Positions 8,651-17,091 of a stretch of 59,209 nucleotides of DNA are shown here, one piece after another; the stretch's first letter is position 1, and each line of letters starts with the position of its first letter. Position numbers and translations under genes: made by a program. The stretch is from a virus. The stretch is taken from positions 1 through 59,209 of the IMG/VR virus record IMGVR_UViG_3300027763_000068. One strand, given 5' to 3'. Under the pieces are notes generated by a model. The model was given only the letters and a program-made list of their open reading frames with translations. It ran no database searches and was not told where the DNA came from.

Positions 8651-9046
8651 TTATTTAGGATTTTTAGTATTTGTGCCGCCTTGGTCTAAAATGGAAAAAA
8701 TTTCATCCCAATCTTCTTGTTTGATCAGGTCTACTACCTGTTTGGCCTTGGTGTGAGAGTATCCGTATAGGGTCTTTAAAGCGTCTATACGGTCATTAGA
8801 CTCGTCCTTGATCCACTTGCTGAATCTCTTACGTGGTCGAACCGATATACGCAAAAAGTCAAACTGCATCTTTTTATCCAAGCCAGACAAACGATTCATC
8901 TCATTGGCTAAAAAGATAGTGTCTGAAAAGTAAGAAAGACCTCGGTTGGCAAGAAATGGAATATATTCTCGTTCGCAACCGGGATCTTCGTCCATCAAAG
9001 AAACCTTGGTTTGATTTATGGAATTTAAGAAGTCAAACGGCTTCAT
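8651..9046 (-). CDS. gp62: Clamp loader small subunit gp62
   Basis: A 131-residue small subunit of the gp44/gp62 sliding-clamp loader. It starts MKPFDFLNSINQTK, close to T4 gp62, and contains YFSDTIFLANEMNR and FDFLRISVRPRKRF. It is shorter than the 187-residue T4 protein but of the size seen in cyanophage-like relatives. The 4-nt overlap with gp44 suits the fixed 4:1 complex these two proteins form. The C-terminal half is variable. Confidence 0.9.
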   Translation of the reverse strand: MKPFDFLNSINQTKVSLMDEDPGCEREYIPFLANRGLSYFSDTIFLANEMNRLSGLDKKMQFDFLRISVRPRKRFSKWIKDESNDRIDALKTLYGYSHTKAKQVVDLIKQEDWDEIFSILDQGGTNTKNPK

Positions 9047-10002
9047 TCTTTAAATCCACAATTCATCATTAGTTCCACCATGAATGCACACAGATTGATC
9101 TCTTGATCCGCCACAAACGCTGTCTTGTACTGGTATTCACCAATGATAACCACCGCTTGAGGGATGCTAGCAGGCTCTAGGAACTCGTATAAGCCATCGT
9201 AGACCTTCCTAAAGATGTCTTGGGGGCTGTTGTCTAGGTTGTTGGCTATCCACTTACGGATCTCTGTAAAGTTCTTGGTCTTCAAGAACCCCATGAGTTC
9301 CTTAACGTTCAGTTCACCAGCAGTACTTAAAATTCCAATATCAATAGTACCGGCAGCAGAGTATCGCTGAAGTTCATTTAGGGTTCGCCTAAAATCCGGA
9401 AAATACTTAACCACAACCTTGGACAACACCTTGTTATCATAGTCGATACCTTCTTCTTCCAGAATGCCTTGGCAGCGTTCTAGGAATTGTTTGGCTAGTT
9501 CTGGGCGTTCCTTGGTTGGAAAGTTAAAATCAATAACCGTACAACGAGAATGGATTGGTTCAATAATCCGATTCTTGTAATTACAAGTCAGAATAAAGCG
9601 ACAAGTCTTGGCAAACTCCTCAATGGCTCCACGAAGGGCTGGCTGGATACTTTGAGCATTAGAGTAATCAAACTCGTCTAGGATTACAATCTTTTGCTTG
9701 GCATCCTCTGATAAAGAAACCGTGCTGGCAAACTGTCGGATCTTGGTTCGCAGAGTATCAATATTACCGTCTTCCGAACAGTTGATCAGAATATAGTCTG
9801 CTCCCAGTTGAGTACAAAGAGCACGAGCAACCGTGGTCTTACCCATACCCGGCTTGCCTGCTAGCAGTAGATTAGGACACTCCCCGGATTCAACAATACT
9901 GTTAAAAGTATCCTTGAGGCTCTTGGGCAGAACACAATCATCAATGATTGCTGGACGATACTTTTCTACCAGCAGACCAACTGAATTGTTTGATGTTAGC
10001 AT
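9043..10002 (-). CDS. gp44: Clamp loader ATPase gp44
   Basis: AAA+ ATPase that, with gp62, opens and loads the gp45 clamp at primer ends. Numbered from the chosen ATG, Walker A is GKPGMGKTT (residues 49-57), Walker B IVILDEFD (105-112) and the SRC arginine-finger motif lies at 152-154. The start at 10002 was taken instead of a longer reading frame because the protein then begins MLTSNNSVGLLVEKYRP, like T4 gp44, with AAGGAA just before it and a 1-nt gap to the gp45 stop. 319 residues, the family's usual length. Confidence 0.96.
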   Translation of the reverse strand: MLTSNNSVGLLVEKYRPAIIDDCVLPKSLKDTFNSIVESGECPNLLLAGKPGMGKTTVARALCTQLGADYILINCSEDGNIDTLRTKIRQFASTVSLSEDAKQKIVILDEFDYSNAQSIQPALRGAIEEFAKTCRFILTCNYKNRIIEPIHSRCTVIDFNFPTKERPELAKQFLERCQGILEEEGIDYDNKVLSKVVVKYFPDFRRTLNELQRYSAAGTIDIGILSTAGELNVKELMGFLKTKNFTEIRKWIANNLDNSPQDIFRKVYDGLYEFLEPASIPQAVVIIGEYQYKTAFVADQEINLCAFMVELMMNCGFKE

Positions 10003-10003
10003 T

Positions 10004-10690
10004 TTATTCCTTATAAGTGCTGGTTGCGTCCATAGCAACCCAGTAAGTCAGAGAACGACTAGCGTGAGTAAACTGACCAATCACATTCTTGGACAGGGCC
10101 ACATGATAATCGCCATCAAACATCTTCATGTTCTCTAACTTGAAGTTGAACGAGAAGTCTGCTTGATCCTTGTTGTCTCCAACACGAATAGAGAATACGT
10201 TGCAGGTTGGATCCTTGAGATCCTTAACTACTGCAAGCACAGCATCGTCATCAGATACGAAGCACAGATCTGGATTTTGTAGAACTGCACCTGCACGAGA
10301 CAGTTCGCGGAAATCATCACTGGTCAGGTCAAACTCAACCACGGCATCAATCTTCTTGATGCTCTTGGTTGGATAAGACAGCAGCTTGGGATCTGAATAA
10401 AAATACTTAACCTTGGAACCACTTGCTCCAGTAATAGTCATGTACTTGTCATCAAAAATAAACTCTGGATCTTGAAACAGTGAAACCACGCCAAGCAGCT
10501 TATTGAGATCCCAAATACCAAACTCGGTATCAAAAGATTCCTCGACCTCAACTTCCGCCATGATATTCTTGGTGGGAGACATAGTTGTGATCTTTGATCC
10601 GGGCTTTACGTAGAGATTGGAATTAATACCACTGAAATTCTTAAGAATATTCAGTGTGTCCTTAGAAATTGTTGTTGTCGCTTTAGTCAT
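10004..10690 (-). CDS. gp45: Sliding clamp gp45
   Basis: A 228-residue DNA polymerase sliding clamp; T4 gp45 has the same length. It forms a trimeric ring that tethers the polymerase and, in T4, also activates late transcription through gp55 and gp33. Recognisable pieces are the N-terminal SKDTLNILKNFSGIN and the central FGIWDLNKLLGVVSLF stretch. Followed at once by gp44, gp62 and regA, the T4 order. Ribosome site AAGGAAC before the ATG. Confidence 0.96.
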   Translation of the reverse strand: MTKATTTISKDTLNILKNFSGINSNLYVKPGSKITTMSPTKNIMAEVEVEESFDTEFGIWDLNKLLGVVSLFQDPEFIFDDKYMTITGASGSKVKYFYSDPKLLSYPTKSIKKIDAVVEFDLTSDDFRELSRAGAVLQNPDLCFVSDDDAVLAVVKDLKDPTCNVFSIRVGDNKDQADFSFNFKLENMKMFDGDYHVALSKNVIGQFTHASRSLTYWVAMDATSTYKE

Positions 10691-10705
10691 AATATAGAGT
10701 TCCTT

Positions 10706-10885
10706 TTATTGTTCAAATCGTTCAAAATTTTCAAAATCACCATCATCGGATGAGTGACCGTGCTTTAAGTCGTTCAGCCATTGTTGTTGATTTGGCTTGC
10801 GTGGACGCTTCTTTCGCTTTTGCTTTCGTTCTTTTTGTTCACGCTTCCAACGCTCGTATTCGGATTCGGGTTCAGGAGTATACAT
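10706..10885 (-). CDS. Small charged hypothetical protein
   Basis: A 59-residue protein dominated by a Lys/Arg-Glu block (residues about 10-32) and an acidic tail ending DDGDFENFERFEQ. I do not recognise it. The ATG at 10885 shares one base with the TGA of the RNase H gene (TGATG), so it is probably translated by coupling; a TTG one codon earlier is the only alternative. The position between rnh and gp45 suggests a small replisome-linked protein, perhaps one that touches the clamp through its hydrophobic-poor acidic end, but that is a guess. Confidence 0.6.
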   Translation of the reverse strand: MYTPEPESEYERWKREQKERKQKRKKRPRKPNQQQWLNDLKHGHSSDDGDFENFERFEQ

Positions 10886-11721
10886 CAAAATTCCTCTAGA
10901 TGTGGCATAAGAGTCTTAAGTTTATGGTCCATAAAATATTGGAGCAGCTTTTCTCTGCCCTTTCCTTGTTGTGATTGATACGTTTCTAGAATCTTGTCTT
11001 GAAGATCTTGTGGAATATTATTCATGTCAATAAGAGTACTGTTCCGGATGTATTTAGGATCCTCAAAAAATGAAGAATTTTCAGAATCTTTCTTTAGTTG
11101 ATCGATCCTCTTTTGAGTCATTCGGACCTGTCGCTTACCGTCCGTAACAAAAGTATCATCGTCACTAAGCATATTAGGCACACCATCACTTGAATCACCT
11201 CCAATAATATGTTCAAAAAGAACCCCACGAGGATCTTCACACTTTAAAAATTTCTTGGTGGTTGGACTGTACTGCTGTACGTTTGGAAAAATTTGTAGTT
11301 GCTGAAAGTCTTTATCATTAGAAATGATAAGGATATTTTCAGATTGGCAGTACGTCTTGGTTAGCACGTAAATAATATCGTCTGCTTCTGCTCCCTGTAG
11401 ACGAATACTGGGATACGGAAACACTTCTGCTACTTCATTACGAATCTTGTCCAGCACGGCAAAAGCAGCCTTCCATTCGTCCTTCTTGGCTTCCTGTTGC
11501 TTACGGCGATTTTGCTTATAGTACGGAAAGTACTTGCGTCGCCAATAGTCAGTACCGTCACTGCAAATAACCAGTTCTCCGTACTTACGAAAATCGGTTC
11601 GATACTTGCGATAAGTGTTTAATACGGTATGACGAATATAATCCTCGTTAAGAGGTTCGCCATCTTTAGAAGCCTGAAAAATATTGGCTAAGATAATTTG
11701 ATTGTTGTCAATAAGTAACAT
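10885..11721 (-). CDS. rnh: RNase H / 5'-3' flap exonuclease
   Basis: A FEN-1-type nuclease that removes RNA primers from lagging-strand fragments, homologous to T4 RNase H. Shared blocks: LLIDNNQIILAN at the start with the first catalytic aspartate, YWRRKYFPYYKQNR, GAEADDIIYVL and ILIISNDKDFQQL with the acidic cluster, and EKLLQYFMDHKL near the end. I chose the ATG at 11721, which starts directly at the conserved LLID strand; a TTG nine codons upstream would add an unusual Cys-rich leader. The 278-residue length fits the family. Confidence 0.93.
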   Translation of the reverse strand: MLLIDNNQIILANIFQASKDGEPLNEDYIRHTVLNTYRKYRTDFRKYGELVICSDGTDYWRRKYFPYYKQNRRKQQEAKKDEWKAAFAVLDKIRNEVAEVFPYPSIRLQGAEADDIIYVLTKTYCQSENILIISNDKDFQQLQIFPNVQQYSPTTKKFLKCEDPRGVLFEHIIGGDSSDGVPNMLSDDDTFVTDGKRQVRMTQKRIDQLKKDSENSSFFEDPKYIRNSTLIDMNNIPQDLQDKILETYQSQQGKGREKLLQYFMDHKLKTLMPHLEEF

Positions 11722-11751
11722 AATATGAGTATAACACGGATTACACAAAAG

Positions 11752-12072
11752 TCAAAAGATTTGTACCCATTGTTCGCTAGTTGCATCAACAATATATTTG
11801 TACAATATTCCGGTATCTGGATTAAACCATTCATCTCCCTGAACAACTCGTGTTGGAGGAATCTCTGAATTATAAAAAGTTACAGTAGTTCCAGATCGTT
11901 CTCCCGTTAGTGGTTCCCAGCCAGAATTTTTATGTTCTGGTGATTTGCAGAGATCTGGTGTACGACTGGCAATGTATGCTTCTCCATTTTTATAAACAAT
12001 ATCGCCTTCAGCGTATTGAATACAATTACCAGAACCGTCTGTTACTTTAAATATACTTTTAAAACTAGTCAT
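11752..12072 (-). CDS. Carbohydrate-binding/fibre-like small protein
   Basis: A 106-residue protein with two recognisable halves. Residues about 15-55 read YAEGDIVYKNGEAYIAS and then SGWEPL, the layout of family 5/12 carbohydrate-binding modules (GDxVxYxGxxYxA...W). Residues about 75-106 read GDEWFNPDTGILYKYIVD and QWVQIF, a motif common at domain ends of marine phage tail fibres. It looks like a virion or adhesion protein yet lies inside the DNA metabolism operon, overlapping the upstream gene by 8 nt. Function unproven. Confidence 0.6.
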   Translation of the reverse strand: MTSFKSIFKVTDGSGNCIQYAEGDIVYKNGEAYIASRTPDLCKSPEHKNSGWEPLTGERSGTTVTFYNSEIPPTRVVQGDEWFNPDTGILYKYIVDATSEQWVQIF

Positions 12073-12796
12073 TTAAAATATCCTTGAATTCCTCTAAAGT
12101 AGTTATGATTGTTTTAATTTTACGCTTACCAAGGAATGAAAACGCTTCCTTTAAATCCGGATCTCCCTTATATGCCTGCTTGAGTTCCTTGATATACGGA
12201 TCTAGATTCTTTGCCAGTTTCTTAAAATGCACATGCTTGATGCCTTGTAGAACCAGCCAGTCAGCATGATCCACATTCTTAAGTTCGTCGGATTCAGCAA
12301 GTTCAAACAGCTCATCAATTCGACTTTCCAAAACAGACATGTATTCTTTAGTCTTGTTTTGAATACGTTCTTGGACATTAACCTTTTCTTTATCGGTGTT
12401 GTCTACGTGTGGTCTAGTCTGACCCAACATAATGATGTCTTTAACTTTAGAACGTACCATTTCAATCGTTCGAGGATCTAACTTGGCTCCCAGAGTCATA
12501 ATGCGGCATCGGCTACCAACCTGAATAAACTCTAAAGCATTAATATCGCATGCCATTGCGTACTTGATATCCTTCTTGGAGTATTCGTTTTTCATCATCC
12601 AATCGATAGTCCAAGGCTTGCATAGATTATTTTCGCACGAATAACTATACCAGTTAAGAGCTTTCAACACTCGGGAATCGTGTTCTTCCGGAGTCAGTTT
12701 ATCTGCATCCTTCCATGTGGGTTCGTCACCCATAATTAAAGAATCAACAGAATCACCACGACCAATACGACGAGTTTTCTTCTTTTTCTTTTTCAT
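12065..12796 (-). CDS. Conserved-looking hypothetical protein with poly-lysine start
   Basis: A 243-residue protein that I do not recognise. It begins with a run of six lysines and further basic residues, then is helical and charged (for example ELAESDELKNVDHADWLVLQ near residue 170). No nucleotide-binding or membrane motif is visible. It overlaps both neighbours by 4-8 nt between gp46 and RNase H, so a role in DNA replication or recombination is likely by location. The basic N-terminus could contact nucleic acid. Confidence 0.7.
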   Translation of the reverse strand: MKKKKKKTRRIGRGDSVDSLIMGDEPTWKDADKLTPEEHDSRVLKALNWYSYSCENNLCKPWTIDWMMKNEYSKKDIKYAMACDINALEFIQVGSRCRIMTLGAKLDPRTIEMVRSKVKDIIMLGQTRPHVDNTDKEKVNVQERIQNKTKEYMSVLESRIDELFELAESDELKNVDHADWLVLQGIKHVHFKKLAKNLDPYIKELKQAYKGDPDLKEAFSFLGKRKIKTIITTLEEFKDILND

Positions 12797-12984
12797 CTGT
12801 ATCCATATTTTTTAAGTTCTTTTTTGTACCACTCAAAAAATTCTGTTTCTTCTTTTTTCTTTTTGTTTTCTTCTTTTTTTATTCTGGCTTCCCATAACTT
12901 GGGATTTTTAAGATAAGCATCAGGGACTCTAAATTTATGTGGAGACCCTTGATACGGTATTTTTCGTTTATCTTCTTTTCTCAT
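12793..12984 (-). CDS. Small basic hypothetical protein
   Basis: A 63-residue, lysine-rich protein (roughly one third Lys/Arg) that overlaps gp46 and the following gene by 4 nt each through ATGA junctions. Such tight coupling supports it as a real gene. It contains YQGSPHKFRVPDAYLKNP and ends in a charged helix. No known family is evident; possibly a small nucleic-acid-binding accessory of the gp46/gp47 complex. Confidence 0.6.
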   Translation of the reverse strand: MRKEDKRKIPYQGSPHKFRVPDAYLKNPKLWEARIKKEENKKKKEETEFFEWYKKELKKYGYR

Positions 12985-14705
12985 ACAATACGACTAAAGT
13001 TCTTTTTCTTATCGAATTGAAAAACATTATTAAATCTATCTAGCAGTTGATCCGTTTTATGGCTGATCACATAAACGTTTGCTTTGGACCCAAAACTAGA
13101 TAGAAGTTTCATCAGCTCATCCACTCCACCACTGTCCAAACTGGAATCAAATACTTCATCCAGAATAAGCAGATTAGTATTGACACTGTTCTTCAACTTT
13201 GCGATCTCTCGCCATGTCAGAAGCAGTGCCAGATCGATCCTCATCTTCTCGCCTTCACTAAACGACTCGTAACAGAACTCATCACGATGGCGACTCTTAA
13301 TGACTTCATTAAACTCCTCGTCTAGATGGAAGTTTGCGTAGAAGTCCATGCTGTTCAAATACTTGTTCACGTACTTATTAATTAACGGAATATAGTATTT
13401 TACAATTTTTGCTTTAATACCACTGTCCTTGAACAGAAATACCAGTTTATCATAAGAACGAAGTGTGTCAAGAGCTTTCTGTTTCTTTTTTAGTAATTCG
13501 CTTTGTTTGGTTAAAAGTTCGGACAGTTTATCTTGATTTTCTTGAATCTTGGATTGAGTATCAGCAGTTTCCACAACAGCTAACATCTCTTCATCTAGCC
13601 TTTGATTTAATTTAATCAAAGACTCTACAGTTTGTTCTTTTGAAGACGATTTAATGATTAGATCGTTTAATTTATTCTGAACACTTATCATCTTGTTCAG
13701 ATTATTTTTGGACATATTGATTGCTTCTTTTATTCGGCTCAGACTATTCTTATGTTCTTCGGCTTTTTCTGTCTTCTCAGCAATCACATGTTCTTTATGT
13801 TCTTTGCTAATGGTCTGTTTACATGTTGGGCAACTTTGACTCTTTTCAAAGAACTTGATGTCTTCTTGTACGCCTTCAAGAGTACTTTCCAGTTTAAACA
13901 ACACGATCTGTTGTTTCTTGAGTTCGGCATTTATTTGGTCTCCTGGTTCTAATTCAGTTTCCAGGATCTTCATTGCGCTTTGAAGTTGTTTAATTTCTTT
14001 TGAAATACTCTTTATAGTTTCTGTATTTTCTTCCAAAGTGCGCTTGCGGTCTGCAACACGATCTGAGGTGTTCTTTTGGTAAGATTCTAAGATCTCTTTG
14101 GTGGCAGACACCTTTTCGTTTACAAGCACTAGTTCAGACTCAATAGCCTGCATTACTCCTTTGGCAGTACCAATTTTGGTTTTTAGTACGCCATTCATTT
14201 CAGAGAAGATACCGATATCCAAAATATTTTCAATGACTTGACGGCGATCAGCAGGAGTTAACTGCATGAATGGAATGAATGAAGACGAACCAAGAACCAC
14301 AACCTGAGAAAACGTTTTGTGGTTCATACTTATAATCTGTTCTTCTAAGATGTTTTGATAATCTTTACTTTTAGCGTCTTCATTTAAAAGCTCACCATCT
14401 TTAAATATCTTAAACATCTTTGGAGCAAGACCACGAACAATCTTATATTCTGTCTTTCCAACAGTGAATTCCAGTTCAACAACACAATTCTTTTTATTGA
14501 TGCTATTGACTAGTTGTGGAATATTCATGTTTCGGAATGGCTTTCCGAACAACGCAAAAGAAATAGAATCAAGAAATGCAAACGATTTGCCGTTGCCGTT
14601 TGAACCACACACCAAAGTGGTTGCGTTCTTGCCTAGTTCTATTTCAGTAAATGTGTTACCGAAAGAACCAAAATTCTTAAAACGAACAGTCTTAAAATTA
14701 ATCAA
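12981..14705 (-). CDS. gp46: Recombination endonuclease subunit gp46 (Rad50-like)
   Basis: ABC-type ATPase that partners gp47 in double-strand-end processing. Walker A is GSNGNGKS (residues 34-41); two long coiled coils flank the zinc hook CPTC (292-295); the ABC signature SEGEKMRIDLALLL and Walker B NLLILDEVFD lie in the last hundred residues. At 574 residues it is close to T4 gp46 (560). The first codon is TTG, overlapping the gp47 stop in the sequence TTGA, with GGAGAG about eight bases upstream; no ATG is available near the conserved N-terminus. Confidence 0.95.
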   Translation of the reverse strand: MINFKTVRFKNFGSFGNTFTEIELGKNATTLVCGSNGNGKSFAFLDSISFALFGKPFRNMNIPQLVNSINKKNCVVELEFTVGKTEYKIVRGLAPKMFKIFKDGELLNEDAKSKDYQNILEEQIISMNHKTFSQVVVLGSSSFIPFMQLTPADRRQVIENILDIGIFSEMNGVLKTKIGTAKGVMQAIESELVLVNEKVSATKEILESYQKNTSDRVADRKRTLEENTETIKSISKEIKQLQSAMKILETELEPGDQINAELKKQQIVLFKLESTLEGVQEDIKFFEKSQSCPTCKQTISKEHKEHVIAEKTEKAEEHKNSLSRIKEAINMSKNNLNKMISVQNKLNDLIIKSSSKEQTVESLIKLNQRLDEEMLAVVETADTQSKIQENQDKLSELLTKQSELLKKKQKALDTLRSYDKLVFLFKDSGIKAKIVKYYIPLINKYVNKYLNSMDFYANFHLDEEFNEVIKSRHRDEFCYESFSEGEKMRIDLALLLTWREIAKLKNSVNTNLLILDEVFDSSLDSGGVDELMKLLSSFGSKANVYVISHKTDQLLDRFNNVFQFDKKKNFSRIV

Positions 14706-15739
14706 TCTAGACTCTCCATATAAAGTTCACGAACAATATTCTTCAGTTCTTCTTTGTTTTCTGCTTCCATACCGTCAATCTCTTTATTGATTAAGCTTAG
14801 TGTGTCTTCAGAAATATCCACTTCACCTTCTTCACGAACACGATCACTCAGATCTTCAATGATACTAACACTGGCAGGTTCTGCTGCGTAAAGACTGTCC
14901 AAGAACTGATCAAACTTGGTTTCGCTTTTCTTTTCGTACACCAAAACCTTGACGTAAGTTCCCTTGTATCGTGCAGGATCAAATCCTTCAATCAGCGTTC
15001 CGTTTCTCCACTCCACATTATGAAACATCTTCATAGGATTTTGAATGAACTGCAATTCTCGGGTTTCTGTGTCTAAAACGTGAAATCCCTTTACCTCATT
15101 AGTATCGATACTAGTCATCTGATATTGAGTACCAAGATAATGAACATTACCTTTAGAACTCTTGCTGTGAAAATGCCCAGACAGCACCATATCAAATTTT
15201 TCTAAAAACTTGTCACTCATGCCTTCATTAAATTTTATTCCGGGCATAACTTCATAACCACTGAGTTCTAAGTGGCCTGCCAAAATGGTTGCTTTACTGT
15301 CCTTGATTGTTTTTAAAAACTGTTCTTTGTTTTCTTCATTCAACCAAGGAACCATTAGTATGGTTGCACCATTAAAACATACTTCTGTTGGTTCTTCGTA
15401 AAGATGGAACGATGTATGGCATTCTCCCAGCACTTCTTTGGGTGAATTTAAACGATTTGTGTTTTTATAAAACACATCATGATTACCAAGAATACAGTGC
15501 AGTTCTACCCCATTAGTTTCAAACCACTGCACAAATCGCTTTTTAGTGTGATGTAGTGTATTAAAATTAATAAACTTTCTACGATCAAACAGATCACCAA
15601 GATGAAGTACTTTAGTGATACCATGTTCCTTGAGATAAGGAAAAAACTGTTCTTCAAAGAACTTTAAAAAATGATTTAAGAATAGGGGAGAATCACCTCT
15701 GGCCCCAAAGTGCGTATCACCAATAACTGCAATTTTCAT
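14702..15739 (-). CDS. gp47: Recombination endonuclease gp47 (Mre11-like)
   Basis: Calcineurin-type metallo-nuclease of 345 residues. The metal-binding motifs are in order: GDTHFG (residues 7-12), GDLFDRR (48-54), GNHD (85-88), AGHLELSG and SGHFHSK. It works with gp46 to resect DNA ends for recombination-dependent replication. ATGA-like coupling to gp55 upstream and 4-nt overlap with gp46 downstream keep the subunits co-expressed. The acidic C-terminus is less conserved. Confidence 0.96.
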   Translation of the reverse strand: MKIAVIGDTHFGARGDSPLFLNHFLKFFEEQFFPYLKEHGITKVLHLGDLFDRRKFINFNTLHHTKKRFVQWFETNGVELHCILGNHDVFYKNTNRLNSPKEVLGECHTSFHLYEEPTEVCFNGATILMVPWLNEENKEQFLKTIKDSKATILAGHLELSGYEVMPGIKFNEGMSDKFLEKFDMVLSGHFHSKSSKGNVHYLGTQYQMTSIDTNEVKGFHVLDTETRELQFIQNPMKMFHNVEWRNGTLIEGFDPARYKGTYVKVLVYEKKSETKFDQFLDSLYAAEPASVSIIEDLSDRVREEGEVDISEDTLSLINKEIDGMEAENKEELKNIVRELYMESLD

Positions 15740-16332
15740 GATTTATTTTTACTACGCTTCTTGCGTTTCTTTGGTTCATACTTTTCAATATCTCGTTCAG
15801 AAATATTAAAATGTTCTGTTAATGCTTCACGTTCATTAGATTTATCAAAGTAATTTTCTTTAAACCACTTGTGAAGTGTACCATCATTCATCTCTTCTGT
15901 CAATCTAAATTTTATATAAGCTTGCTTTTTTTCTCTTTCTATTCGACGGAGAAACGCATAATAGATTATTTGAGTAAAATAAGAAAATGGATTTTTGGAT
16001 TTGCGTGGATTAAAATTGTGTGCGTACATTAAACAATTTTCAATTCCATCTCCAATCATTTCATCCTTATACGGATAATTCATAAAATTGGATTTTGAAC
16101 ATAATCGTTCTGCGATCTTTAAGAAGCAACTTCCGATATATTCGGAAACCGGGGGCTTATCGTCTCCACTGTCTTCAGCTTCTCTTATTTCTTTTTTCCA
16201 CTTAATCATTTCTAGTAGAAATTGTTTATTGTCTACGTAATGATCGTTATTTAATTGTTTTTCTAATTTCTTTTCTATTGTTTTATCTGTTTTTATTTTT
16301 AATTTATCTTTTTTAGGTTTTCCACTTGACAT
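15736..16332 (-). CDS. gp55: Late-transcription sigma factor gp55
   Basis: A 198-residue homologue of T4 gp55, the minimal sigma factor that directs host RNA polymerase to TATAAATA promoters. The conserved core is plain: MIGDGIENC (residues 92-100) and NPFSYFTQIIYYAFLRRIE (114-132), the region 2 segment that contacts polymerase and the -10 element. The N-terminus is a lysine-rich extension and the C-terminus ends in a KKRKKRSKNK basic tail. Its presence agrees with the late-promoter octamers found before head and tail genes. Overlaps gp47 by 4 nt. Confidence 0.95.
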   Translation of the reverse strand: MSSGKPKKDKLKIKTDKTIEKKLEKQLNNDHYVDNKQFLLEMIKWKKEIREAEDSGDDKPPVSEYIGSCFLKIAERLCSKSNFMNYPYKDEMIGDGIENCLMYAHNFNPRKSKNPFSYFTQIIYYAFLRRIEREKKQAYIKFRLTEEMNDGTLHKWFKENYFDKSNEREALTEHFNISERDIEKYEPKKRKKRSKNKS

Positions 16333-16383
16333 GCTATAAATTTCCTGATATAATATATTGTCTGAGTAAAAAAGGAATATTAG

Positions 16384-17091
16384 TTACTTGTAGTCCTCAG
16401 AAGACGGATCAGCATTCCAATCCGTCCACTCATTACCCAAATTTTTATTTTCCTTCTTGTCACCGGTGAATTTGTTAGGGTTCATGCCCTCACCATTTTC
16501 ATCGGTTATTTCATTAATCATTTCACCAAAATCTTTTCGATCAAGTATTCCTGAGCGAAGAAGTTCAACGATAACTTCGGGAGAAAAGACCATGTTCATG
16601 AATATCATTTTATCATCAAAACGAGGTTTTGCAAGATCTTTTAAGCTAGATTCATTTTCAACAGGATCGTTTAAATTAGTCATCATATCCTCTAATTTCT
16701 TCTGAAGATTGTCTAAAAAGCTATCAGATTGATCCTTTATTTCAGGTAAATTTGGAGGAGGTAAAAGTGGTTCTTTCCGTTTTGCTTTCACACCATTAAA
16801 ACGAAAATCTTCTTTAATCTTTTCTGCATCGTATAAATTACTTGCTTCTTTTGTTGGTTCTAAAATTGCATTTACCGTATCTGGTGAAATGAGTGTTTTT
16901 ACTTCAGATGAAAGAATCAACCAATTTTTTAACATAAAGATTTCTCGCATGCCTCCGAATAAATCAGAAGAAACCATACTCTTAAAAACCATGGGTCGGT
17001 GAAGACGAAGTTGGCCGTCTTTAGTTTTACGAACGTCTGCAATAATTTCTTCACCCGATTTCATTTTGAGTATCTTGTATGTTTTTCTCAT
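16384..17091 (-). CDS. Sm-like domain hypothetical protein between UvsW and gp55
   Basis: A 235-residue protein. The N-terminal 70 residues (KMKSGEEIIADV, then RLHRPMVF) resemble the Sm/LSm beta-barrel, an RNA- or protein-binding fold. The middle is Pro- and charge-rich and the C-terminus, WTDWNADPSSEDYK, is acidic and probably disordered. It starts 41 nt inside the end of uvsW but with a strong AAAGGAG ribosome site, so the long overlap is credible. A 51-bp gap with a TATTATAT box separates it from gp55. A link to late transcription is suggested only by position. Confidence 0.72.
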   Translation of the reverse strand: MRKTYKILKMKSGEEIIADVRKTKDGQLRLHRPMVFKSMVSSDLFGGMREIFMLKNWLILSSEVKTLISPDTVNAILEPTKEASNLYDAEKIKEDFRFNGVKAKRKEPLLPPPNLPEIKDQSDSFLDNLQKKLEDMMTNLNDPVENESSLKDLAKPRFDDKMIFMNMVFSPEVIVELLRSGILDRKDFGEMINEITDENGEGMNPNKFTGDKKENKNLGNEWTDWNADPSSEDYK

